Shown here: piece after piece, positions 1-5,813 of the stretch
Position numbering within the stretch: the stretch's first letter is position 1
Layout: each line of letters opens with the position of its first letter
NCBI GenBank assembly: GCA_937906775.1
Contig: CALCUD010000109.1
Location: forward strand, 1-21,199
Reading direction: 5' to 3'
From: an uncultured Clostridia bacterium
GTDB lineage: Bacteria; Bacillota; Clostridia; Christensenellales; Aristaeellaceae
Length of the DNA: 21,199 nt
Translations under genes and position numbers: made by a program
Notes under the pieces: model-generated
What the model saw: the letters and a program-made list of their open reading frames with translations, nothing else
The model's database searches: none
What the model was told of the DNA's origin: nothing

Positions 1-130
1 TCAGCTGTATGAGGTAAAATATTTCTGGCGTATCTGCGTTCGAACATCCATCCATTAAAGGGATGGCAGCGGCCAAACTCGTTCCAGGGCAGTACGCCAA
101 CTGATCAGGCCAAGGGAATCACTTCCTTTC
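1..130 (-). repeat. Left copy of a conserved GRC[HY]P...WMF segment
   Basis: Read on the minus strand, this stretch has a ribosome-binding-like GGAAGTGATTCC, then a frame containing E-F-G-R-C-H-P-F-N-G-W-M-F. A related segment lies at about 2785-2885 on the same strand (E-L-G-R-C-Y-P-D-R-W-M-F). Several base differences between copies are synonymous or conservative in this frame (CCC/CCT, TTT/CTT, CAT/TAC), which suggests coding rather than structural RNA conservation. In this copy the GRC frame follows directly on a K-E-V-I-P-L-A-TGA peptide end in the same frame. No usable start codon is visible and the frame runs off the left edge. I do not recognise the family. Confidence 0.45.
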
Positions 131-213
131 TGATTGGTACAGGATTATTGTATTTTGCCCGCCAGAAATTGAACATTGAGAAGTCTGTGAAGATTTCGGG
201 CAGATTTCTCGCA

Positions 214-250
214 CCGGTTCGACAAAAAGCTTTTCCGGTTCGTCTATATA
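214..250 (+). promoter_or_regulatory. Possible ECF-type promoter of the sigma factor gene
   Basis: TTCGAC (218-223) and CGTC (241-244) are 17 bp apart, which resembles ECF promoters (-35 ending in AC, -10 CGTC). The octamer CCGGTTCG occurs at 214-221 and again at 235-242, 21 bp apart, or two helical turns. This fits autoregulation by the sigma factor encoded at 274, but that is inference from position and motif only. Confidence 0.35.
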
Positions 251-273
251 AGTGTGAAGGAGGTGATCGCCCC

Positions 274-792
274 ATGGAAGCCGTCAAGGATCCTGGCTGC
301 GGGCGCGAAGAAGCGATTATAAGAATGGTCAATGAGTGGCAGCTGCCACTCCTGCGCCTTTGCTATATTCAACTGCAGGACAAGGGATTAGCGGAGGACG
401 CAGTGCAGGAAACGTTTATTAAAGCGTTTCGTGCGATGGACACATTTCGAGGAAATTGTAGCGAAAAAACCTGGCTAACCAGGATTGCGATCAACACCTG
501 TAGAGATATGAGACGTGGTTCGTGGTTTCGACATATTGATCGAAAAGTTTCCCTCGAGATGTTGCCTGAAGCGGCAGTTCAACCTGCTGAAGAAAAACTT
601 GATTTGATTATAGCAGTTATGAATCTGCCCACAAAATGCCGCGAAGCGATTATGCTCTATTACTATCAGGATATGGACACAGCAGAAATCGGTACCGTTT
701 TAGGAATTGCCCATTCCTCTGTGTCCAATCGATTACGACGAGGAAGAGACTTACTTCGCAAGGCGCTGGAAGGGAGGGATCAGAATGTGTGA
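274..792 (+). CDS. ECF-type RNA polymerase sigma-70 factor
   Basis: This 172-residue protein redirects RNA polymerase to alternative promoters. Sigma region 2 is at about residues 25-78, with the typical A-E-D-A-V-Q-E-T-F-I-K-A-F and T-W-L-T-R-I-A-I-N-T-C-R-D stretches. Region 4 is at about 117-165, with L-P-x-K-C-R-E-A-I-M-L-Y-Y-Y-Q-D and an A-E-I-G-T-V-L-G-I helix-turn-helix ending in S-N-R-L-R-R-G-R. The length is normal for an ECF factor with no extra domains. I chose the ATG at 274 because AAGGAGGTGATC stands just before it; the open frame extends back to 148 without a comparable site. The stop overlaps the start of the membrane protein gene at 785, the classic sigma/anti-sigma arrangement. 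The signal it responds to is unknown; cell-envelope stress would be a guess. Confidence 0.9.
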   Translation: MEAVKDPGCGREEAIIRMVNEWQLPLLRLCYIQLQDKGLAEDAVQETFIKAFRAMDTFRGNCSEKTWLTRIAINTCRDMRRGSWFRHIDRKVSLEMLPEAAVQPAEEKLDLIIAVMNLPTKCREAIMLYYYQDMDTAEIGTVLGIAHSSVSNRLRRGRDLLRKALEGRDQNV

Positions 793-2098
793 AGAACTGA
801 ATCGAAAAGAATTTCACGAAGCAATCGATACGACGCTTTCCGGATTGCAGGCTGATCCATGGCTGGCGCAGCGTGTTGTAAACCGAGAAAGGACAAGTGA
901 ACCAGTTGTGAAAAAGAAATTATCATTTATTCTTGTTTTAGTAATCGTATTGATACTGATTACTGTAACTGCACTAGCAATCAGTCTGTTGTCAGGAAAG
1001 CGATTCATCGAGGACACTTTAGCACCTCAATCTACGATTTCGGATGAAAAAGTTTGGACGCCAGAAGAAATTGAAGAAATAAGACGACAAATAAAGGAGC
1101 AGGGAATTGTCATTACGCCAGAGATCGAAACTAAACTGATGACTATTAACCCTGTCTACAAAGAAGAACTAATGCGGTCATTTATGAAGATGGATTTGGG
1201 GTATTATCCTGCCTCATGGCCGCTGGAGGAACAAGCTTGGTACGATGAACTACTTGTTGAACTAGGATTAAAGGATGAGAGAACGCATTTTCTTCCGGAA
1301 AACAATGAAATCAGTGAAAATCGCGCATTAGAAATCGCAAGAGGTTATATTTTACAAAAATGGAATATTGATGTCAAAGATAATGAACAATATGTATTAA
1401 GAATCCAATATATACTCACCACGAATGAAAATAACAATTATGTTAAAAGATGGGATATCACGTATGAAGGCACATTTAACAATGTGAGTTATGTTATTTC
1501 ATTAACGCCAGAAGGTCATATAATAGATCAAGATTGCTATGCCGTAAATATTGAAGCATCAGAAGAAAAAAAAGACCAGCCTGTAGATAGCAATGCCAAT
1601 GTTATGATTCTCATGTGGCAAGACGATTTTTATACAGTAGAATCACTTGCAACGCTTTCAGAGCAATTCGGAAATCAAATTATGTCTCTTAACAACAACT
1701 GGGAAGAAACAAAAGTACTAAAAGCCATGCTAAATAATTCTTATACACTCCCAGATGAAAATGATATTAGTCCAGAAGACGCAATAACTAAAGCGAAAGA
1801 AATAGCACAAAAAAACGGATGGACAGAAGAGCAACTTGCGCTTTGCCGACAAGCAATTTCATACCGGAAATATCCGGGAGAACTCCCTTATTATCGCATT
1901 TGCTTCAAACTGAAGGATGGACAGGAAAACCGAGCCCTGTTCTATCAAGGTGAGATGCCATTTGGTATTGTTATTTATCTTAACCCATTGTCTGGAGAAG
2001 TTATTCGGATTCAAATATTACAACAACTTGATGATTTTGAGCGTTATCCAGAATTCCCCGATCCGCACGATACAGTTCAAAACAAAGGCATTGGTTGA
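785..2098 (+). CDS. Membrane-anchored anti-sigma factor-like protein with PepSY-like repeats
   Basis: The 437-residue product overlaps the sigma factor gene by 8 bp and has a good GGGAGGG site inside that gene, so the two are probably translationally coupled. Residues 1-43 are cytoplasmic and would hold the sigma-binding part. One transmembrane helix at about 44-67 (L-S-F-I-L-V-L-V-I-V-L-I-L) follows, then a large outside domain. Two stretches at about 185-260 and 325-410 each begin S-[EP]-[ND]-x-A-[LI], an A-x-x-I-A-[RQ] helix and then strands ending in a G-x-I/V-I-R/D-like turn. This resembles PepSY/YpeB-type repeats, though I assign this by pattern only. I expect it to hold the sigma factor inactive until an outside signal arrives. 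Codon use from about 1300 onwards is more AT-rich than in the sigma gene. Confidence 0.7.
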   Translation: MCEELNRKEFHEAIDTTLSGLQADPWLAQRVVNRERTSEPVVKKKLSFILVLVIVLILITVTALAISLLSGKRFIEDTLAPQSTISDEKVWTPEEIEEIRRQIKEQGIVITPEIETKLMTINPVYKEELMRSFMKMDLGYYPASWPLEEQAWYDELLVELGLKDERTHFLPENNEISENRALEIARGYILQKWNIDVKDNEQYVLRIQYILTTNENNNYVKRWDITYEGTFNNVSYVISLTPEGHIIDQDCYAVNIEASEEKKDQPVDSNANVMILMWQDDFYTVESLATLSEQFGNQIMSLNNNWEETKVLKAMLNNSYTLPDENDISPEDAITKAKEIAQKNGWTEEQLALCRQAISYRKYPGELPYYRICFKLKDGQENRALFYQGEMPFGIVIYLNPLSGEVIRIQILQQLDDFERYPEFPDPHDTVQNKGIG

Positions 2099-2104
2099 GC
2101 AGAA

Positions 2105-2132
2105 AAGCTGACCGCTTTAGGGCGGCCAGCTT
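2105..2132. terminator. Shared terminator hairpin between convergent genes
   Basis: AAGCTGACCGC (2105-2115) pairs with GCGGCCAGCTT (2122-2132) with one mismatch around a 6-nt loop. It sits between the stop of the anti-sigma-like gene and that of the convergent SH3 gene. On the minus strand a short TTTT-containing tail follows; the plus strand lacks a clear U-run, so termination is likelier for the minus-strand gene. Confidence 0.6.
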
Positions 2133-2146
2133 ATGTGATCTTGGTA

Positions 2147-2659
2147 TTAATGGGTCCTGTTATAGAGACGATACTTAGTTTGTGTTCCTGCTATACCATC
2201 TACAGTTATTCCAACCATCTGCTGGAAAGTCCGTACAGCAGCTTCAGTTTCGGGTCCCCAGGTTCCATCTTCGGAAATATTAATCCCTGGAATCTCGTTC
2301 AGATCTACTTGGAAGGCCAGCATATGAGCATAAGACTCAAGATTCATTGTTTTGCTACCATATCTGTTCTTCCACGCCGGACTTGTCGTCAGGCAGGTAC
2401 TCAAAACCCAACCATTAACCGGGGACGAAATCTGACTGTAGCCGTTCTTTGTGGTTCCTGTTGCCGTAACAGGCTCTCCGTTATGAAGATGATACAAATC
2501 ACCCTGTTTCTTGGCTGCAGAACGAACATAAATAAACTCATCAGTAGGACAAAGACCATACTTTGTTGAGTTTGCTGCCATTGCAGGAATAGCAATAGCC
2601 ATAATAGACATAGCGATGAGCGCAATAGCAATGATGCGCGTGAAAATATTTTTCTTCAT
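2147..2659 (-). CDS. Secreted protein with SH3 and peptidoglycan-binding domains
   Basis: This 170-residue protein has an N-terminal signal peptide (M-K-K-N-I-F-T-R, hydrophobic core, A-M-A at about 26-28). A bacterial SH3-type domain follows at about 33-90 (F-I-Y-V-R-S-A-A, then G-Y-S-Q-I-S-S-P-V-N-G-W-V-L). A PG_binding_1-like domain is at about 108-167, with D-G-T-W-G-P-E-T-E-A-A-V-R-T-F-Q and D-G-I-A-G-T-Q-T. No catalytic hydrolase domain is present, so it probably binds the cell wall without cutting it. AAAGGAG stands 9 nt before the ATG. It converges on the sigma/anti-sigma pair with a shared terminator; whether it belongs to that regulon cannot be told. Confidence 0.8.
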   Translation of the reverse strand: MKKNIFTRIIAIALIAMSIMAIAIPAMAANSTKYGLCPTDEFIYVRSAAKKQGDLYHLHNGEPVTATGTTKNGYSQISSPVNGWVLSTCLTTSPAWKNRYGSKTMNLESYAHMLAFQVDLNEIPGINISEDGTWGPETEAAVRTFQQMVGITVDGIAGTQTKYRLYNRTH

Positions 2660-2739
2660 TGTGAAAATCTCCTTTCATACTGCGGCGCGAGTGATCTTCC
2701 TACGCCATTTCAGTTTGTTTAAGCCTTCATTAGGCTCAG

Positions 2740-2925
2740 TTACAAATACCAGCCGTAGCGCAATGCGCTGTTGCATGAAAGGAGAACCTTGCAGAACATC
2801 CACCGATCAGGGTAGCAGCGGCCAAGCTCATCTACAGGACTCGATTCATGCCTATAAACTACACCAATGGAATCACCTCCTTCATTACTGTTCCCTTCAA
2901 GCGATTCCGCTTTTTCTTGGGACAT
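2740..2925 (-). CDS. Possible small protein carrying the GRCYP...WMF segment
   Basis: A 61-residue frame starting M-S-Q-E-K-A contains the conserved E-L-G-R-C-Y-P...W-M-F peptide also seen at the left edge. There is no good ribosome binding site at its ATG. A strong one (AGGAGGTGATTCC) lies inside it, just before the conserved part, but no standard start follows in this frame. The same Shine-Dalgarno stretch also belongs to a nine-codon frame M-K-E-V-I-P-L-V-stop, matching K-E-V-I-P-L-A-stop in the other copy. The copies differ by 5 bp, so the GRC frame lies differently relative to K-E-V-I-P-L in each. It could be a decayed gene, a leader, or an unrecognised small protein. Confidence 0.3.
   Translation of the reverse strand: MSQEKAESLEGNSNEGGDSIGVVYRHESSPVDELGRCYPDRWMFCKVLLSCNSALRYGWYL
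2785..2885 (-). repeat. Second copy of the GRC[HY]P...WMF segment
   Basis: This region aligns with 1-115 on the same strand over GGAGGTGATTCC, CTTGGCCGCTGC and GGTGGATGTTC. A 5-bp length difference lies between the first two blocks. It precedes the SH3 protein gene by about 125 bp. Confidence 0.5.
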
Positions 2926-3045
2926 CTGTATTGTAAATCTGCGGAGTTCTCCGGAAAATTGATAAGTTCACGCAAATTTCTGGTATATTCCAACCATATG
3001 GGTCAAAAGATTTATAAGTTTATTATCAAAGTATCCCACAATTCA

Positions 3046-4752
3046 TCATTTGGTCTGCCACGTAATCTGTTCAGTTTGTTGACAGTGTTGCACGTTATCA
3101 TCCTTGCTATTGATGCTAGTGGAAGCTCGCAACTGTTTTACAAGACTGAGTTTCTCTTCGTGTAGCAGTTCTGCGACCCGTTCATGGCTTCTATGCAGAT
3201 TCTGTTGATCGATTTTTTCTCCGTTCGATGTACGAATACATGAAACGACATCATGCTCAAAATCGGGACGGATAGCAAGCCTGGTAGCCAGCAATTCTTC
3301 CTGATCCACATCTATGGTTTCACTGGAAAGTTTTTCGATTTGACGAAGAGTTGTATTCATTTCCGCATTGAACTTTGTGTTTTCTTCTGTGAGTTTTTGT
3401 ATGTTTCTTTCTTTCGCGGAGATATTTTTCTCCAATTCCTGTATTGCTTTCGCATTGGGGCATTCCATTCGTGTAAGAAGCATATTTCTGGAAGAACGCA
3501 GTTCCTCGATATCCTCTGACAATTCACTGATACGTTTCGATAACCTGATACGATCAGCGACATGGAGAATGGAAGTGTCCGCTAATTCTGTTTCTAATGC
3601 TTTCATCTCGTGGAGTTTTGTTTTTATTTCAGTAGCGAATTGTCGATAATGATCAAGATCCGGTTTGATAGCATCGATTTCCTTTTTCAATACAACTATG
3701 CTTTTCTTATTACTGATGAACTTATAGATAAGGATGATCAGTAGCTTACGCAAATTCTCCAGTGCTTCAGCCAAAGCAGGTATAGTATGTTTTATTGAAT
3801 CAGTCAGTCTTTGTATTTCCGCTTTCAATGTACGGAGCATCCGGTTGTCTTCCTTGATTTTCCGATTCAATTCACAACGATCGGATATGATTCCTTTCGC
3901 TTCCATCGCGCGAGCAATAACGCCTTCATGAATCGTTGGCTGCTCATCTATTCCTCTGTCAGCAAAACTCCGATGGTCAATCCGTTCATCAAGACCGCAT
4001 TGCTCCAGATTTCTGTTGACACATTCCGCCCATGCTGCCCGCCACATAATAAGCTGATCCTCACTGTTCCATCGCGCGGTGATCGGATTCTGTCTGCCAA
4101 ATTTTGTACTTTTCGGATGTTTGTCTGCCCGTTCATATCCGTGAGCTTCCGCCTCAGACGGAGCCATATAGGTTTTCTTTTTCCTGACCTTATAGGGATA
4201 CTGCTTTTCCCAACCTTCCACCTGAGCCGCTTTAAATTCAGCGGCAGTGAATCCGTGCTCCTCTCCGTTTCGAACACAGAGATATTCTTTTTCCGTTTTG
4301 TACTGCCACTTTCCGTTTTCATCCAGGGGACGGACAGTCAGCATGATGTGAGCGTGTGGGTTTCCGGTTCCGGTATCATGGATCGCGACATCGGCACACA
4401 TTCCGTCCGCAACAAATTGCTGCTCTATGAATTCGGAGAGAAGTTTTTTCCATCCATCTTTATCTAATTCAATCGGCAGTGCAGCGACAAATTCACGAGC
4501 AAGACGATTGTCCTTTGTTTTCTCTTCCTCTTCGACTGCATTCCATAATACGCTACGGTCCTGCCACCCAGCAGGAGCATTCTGCGGAAGAAATACCTGT
4601 TCCCAGACAAGTCCGCGTTTCCGCGTATAATCATGTTCGACTCCATCATAATCATTGAGTATTTTTGAGCAGCTCATATACGCTGCCGCCGCACATGCAG
4701 AACGACCTGAACCGCGGCTGATGATCTTCGCTTCTAAATGATAAATTGCCAT
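3046..4752 (-). CDS. MobA/MobL-family (MobQ) conjugative relaxase
   Basis: The 568-residue product nicks oriT and leads the transferred strand into the recipient. The start M-A-I-Y-H-L-E-A-K-I-I-S-R-G matches the RSF1010 MobA family, with the probable nucleophile Tyr25 in A-A-Y-M-S-C. The metal-binding histidine motif N-P-H-A-H-I-M-L-T-V-R-P-L is at about 131-143 (His133, His135). A further family motif, R-I-D-H-R-S-F-A-D-R-G-I, lies near 257-268. Residues from about 295 to 500 are rich in Lys, Glu and Leu heptads and form a probable coiled coil, with no primase or helicase domain. GGAG stands 9 nt before the ATG. It lies directly beyond the TAAGTGCGCCCT oriT, is the last gene of the minus-strand transfer block, and corresponds to TnpZ/Mob proteins of Tn4451-type elements. 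There are no mating-pair genes in the window, so a helper is needed. Confidence 0.9.
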   Translation of the reverse strand: MAIYHLEAKIISRGSGRSACAAAAYMSCSKILNDYDGVEHDYTRKRGLVWEQVFLPQNAPAGWQDRSVLWNAVEEEEKTKDNRLAREFVAALPIELDKDGWKKLLSEFIEQQFVADGMCADVAIHDTGTGNPHAHIMLTVRPLDENGKWQYKTEKEYLCVRNGEEHGFTAAEFKAAQVEGWEKQYPYKVRKKKTYMAPSEAEAHGYERADKHPKSTKFGRQNPITARWNSEDQLIMWRAAWAECVNRNLEQCGLDERIDHRSFADRGIDEQPTIHEGVIARAMEAKGIISDRCELNRKIKEDNRMLRTLKAEIQRLTDSIKHTIPALAEALENLRKLLIILIYKFISNKKSIVVLKKEIDAIKPDLDHYRQFATEIKTKLHEMKALETELADTSILHVADRIRLSKRISELSEDIEELRSSRNMLLTRMECPNAKAIQELEKNISAKERNIQKLTEENTKFNAEMNTTLRQIEKLSSETIDVDQEELLATRLAIRPDFEHDVVSCIRTSNGEKIDQQNLHRSHERVAELLHEEKLSLVKQLRASTSINSKDDNVQHCQQTEQITWQTK

Positions 4753-4780
4753 GATGAATCACTCCTTCTTTCTTTTTCTG

Positions 4781-4804
4781 TTTCTCTTTTCGCAAAAAGA
4801 GAAA
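4781..4804. repeat. Perfect 10-bp inverted repeat before the relaxase gene
   Basis: TTTCTCTTTT (4781-4790) pairs with AAAAGAGAAA (4795-4804) around CGCA. It falls just upstream of the relaxase ribosome binding site, so the hairpin could modulate relaxase expression or serve in oriT structure. Confidence 0.6.
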
Positions 4805-4808
4805 TGAA

Positions 4809-4848
4809 GGGATGGAACACTCTTGTTTACAAGTGATTGTTCCATCCC
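4809..4848. repeat. Nested inverted repeat
   Basis: GGGATGGAACA (4809-4819) pairs perfectly with TGTTCCATCCC (4838-4848). Inside it CTTGT (4822-4826) pairs with ACAAG (4829-4833), so most of the stretch folds into one long hairpin. It belongs to the cluster of palindromes upstream of the relaxase gene. Confidence 0.65.
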
Positions 4849-4911
4849 CAAAGCGGGAACATGCCGTTGTGATCCGATTCATGAAGGCAGGTTTCCGCAG
4901 GCAGTCGGCGT

Positions 4912-4934
4912 GTTGTTTCCGAAAAGGAAACAAC
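4912..4934. repeat. 9-bp inverted repeat, loop GAAAA
   Basis: GTTGTTTCC (4912-4920) pairs with GGAAACAAC (4926-4934). It is enclosed by a wider inverted pair, GCAGTCGGC (4901-4909) and GCCGACTGC (4966-4974), giving a larger branched fold in single-stranded form. Confidence 0.6.
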
Positions 4935-4976
4935 GGTTTTGAGTGAAAAACGCAAAACCAGAAGAGCCGACTGCAC

Positions 4977-5022
4977 AGGAAAAACGGTCAAATCATCCAC
5001 AGATGGAATGACCGTTTTTCCT
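4977..5022. repeat. 14-bp inverted repeat in the oriT region
   Basis: AGGAAAAACGGTCA (4977-4990) pairs perfectly with TGACCGTTTTTCCT (5009-5022). The 18-nt interior has a small CATC/GATG helix. Another 8-bp hairpin, CCGCTTTC (5024-5031) with GAAAGCGG (5036-5043), follows at once. Confidence 0.65.
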
Positions 5023-5080
5023 ACCGCTTTCCGCAGAAAGCGGAATATCCCCCTCGGAGAGCGCACGTGCCCGCAGGGCT

Positions 5081-5120
5081 ACCACCGCCCGCTTGCGGGT
5101 GGTGAGTAAGTGCGCCCTTC
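5081..5120 (+). other. oriT: Origin of transfer (RSF1010/MobQ type)
   Basis: TAAGTGCGCCCT at 5107-5118 matches the conserved nick region of RSF1010/IncQ-type origins (TAAATGCGCCCT or TAAGTGCGCCCT in that group). As in RSF1010, an inverted repeat stands directly 5' of it: ACCACC (5081-5086) with GGTGGT (5098-5103), and CGC/GCG inside. By analogy the nick falls within TGCG/CCCT on the plus strand. The DUF3847, tnpW and recombinase side would then enter the recipient first and the relaxase gene last. The neighbouring MobQ relaxase supports the call strongly. Confidence 0.8.
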
Positions 5121-5131
5121 GGGAATATTGA

Positions 5132-5374
5132 TCAGTTAGCATTAGGTTTCTTCGGTTCTTCCGCAGCCAGAACCAGTGCGTCTTCCAGTTGCTTCAGATC
5201 CATTTGCGCTACGCCGGGAACAGCTTTCTCCAGGATCGCGCCTTCCTGGATCAGTCTCCGTGTTCTTTTCTTCCGTTCCTTCACACGATCCCGCGCCTGT
5301 TGTTCTTCCAAACGATGCATTGCTTGACGAAAAGCTTTCTCCGGATCATCGGGAACTACGATTTTTTGACTCAT
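5132..5374 (-). CDS. Small DUF3847-like protein beside oriT
   Basis: This 80-residue, highly charged protein has R-K-K-R-T-R-R-L-I-Q-E-G-A-I-L-E at about 33-48, resembling the DUF3847 proteins common beside mobilization genes in Clostridia. Residues 10-40 are probably a helix rich in Arg, Glu and Gln. AAAGGAG lies 9 nt before the ATG. It ends just beyond the oriT nick region, so it is transcribed towards oriT and the relaxase gene. A role as a relaxase accessory or oriT-binding protein is plausible from position alone; the family has no defined function that I know of. Confidence 0.65.
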   Translation of the reverse strand: MSQKIVVPDDPEKAFRQAMHRLEEQQARDRVKERKKRTRRLIQEGAILEKAVPGVAQMDLKQLEDALVLAAEEPKKPNAN

Positions 5375-5392
5375 ACGTTTATTCTCCTTTCT

Positions 5393-5495
5393 GATAGCAG
5401 AATGCCGTCAGCTGCTATCAAGATGAAAGCATCTGACGGCGGTCAGGGTTTCAATGTGCTATCATTTTGCAATCAACAATGCGAAATGACAGCAC
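5393..5495. repeat. Cluster of inverted repeats between tnpW and the DUF3847 gene
   Basis: GATAGCAG (5393-5400) pairs with CTGCTATC (5412-5419), and GCCGTCAG (5404-5411) pairs with CTGACGGC (5433-5440); these two interlock and so are alternative structures. A third pair, with arms at 5456-5471 and 5480-5495, matches at 14 of 16 positions. The stretch has no gene and lies upstream of the DUF3847 start, so it could be a leader, a terminator or a binding site. Confidence 0.5.
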
Positions 5496-5529
5496 GATGA
5501 CTTCATATTCAATTATCTGATACTGCTTG

Positions 5530-5715
5530 TCACGCGGCAGGTTCCGTTTTCTTATCTTCGGGATCTTTGTTATCCTGTAATGCTTCAGCATCATTTCGAA
5601 TGACATTCAGCAGTTTTTCTTCATACGTTTCAGCATTCTCATTTTCTGAGAAATGTAAGTTCACGTTGAAACGGGTGTTGCCAATTCTCTGGACAAAGGT
5701 ATACCGGTTCGCCAT
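5530..5715 (-). CDS. tnpW: Transposon-encoded protein TnpW
   Basis: This 61-residue protein reads M-A-N-R-Y-T-F-V-Q-R-I-G-N-T-R-F-N-V-N-L-H-F-S-E, the signature of the TnpW family found in Tn4451-type mobilizable elements. I chose the ATG at 5715 because GGAAAGGAG lies 6 nt upstream; a longer frame back to 5754 has no such site. It has a short beta-rich core and an acidic, Lys/Glu-rich tail (about 45-61). Function is unknown. It follows the two serine recombinase genes on the same strand, separated from them by a terminator-like hairpin, which suggests separate control. Confidence 0.8.
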   Translation of the reverse strand: MANRYTFVQRIGNTRFNVNLHFSENENAETYEEKLLNVIRNDAEALQDNKDPEDKKTEPAA

Positions 5716-5756
5716 AGTTCTCCTTTCCCGAACACTGTTCGTAATTTTGGGCAAAC

Positions 5757-5797
5757 AAAAAGCGGCTCCCGATTCGGAACATTCCGAATGGCACCGC
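5757..5797 (-). terminator. Rho-independent terminator after the recombinase operon
   Basis: On the minus strand ATTCGGAA and TTCCGAAT (5772-5789) form a perfect core, extended by GCGG/CCGC (5762-5765, 5794-5797), and are followed by TTTTTGTTT (from 5761 downwards). It lies 17 nt past the recombinase B stop, before tnpW. Confidence 0.75.
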
Positions 5798-5813
5798 CTT
5801 AAGGTCCGTTACG

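Noticed and set aside
2740..2925. A cyclic-dinucleotide or other riboswitch in the long leader of the SH3 gene, since such genes often carry one.
   Set aside because: The leader lacks the conserved blocks of the ydaO/yuaA (c-di-AMP) class and of the c-di-GMP classes that I could recall, and the conservation with the left copy looks coding.
3811..4467. Long plus-strand frame opposite the relaxase gene.
   Set aside because: It is the antisense shadow of a clearly conserved MobA/MobL gene and has no start signals.
4781..5104. CRISPR-like array from the many short repeats near oriT.
   Set aside because: The repeats are inverted pairs of different sequences, not one direct repeat with regular spacers.
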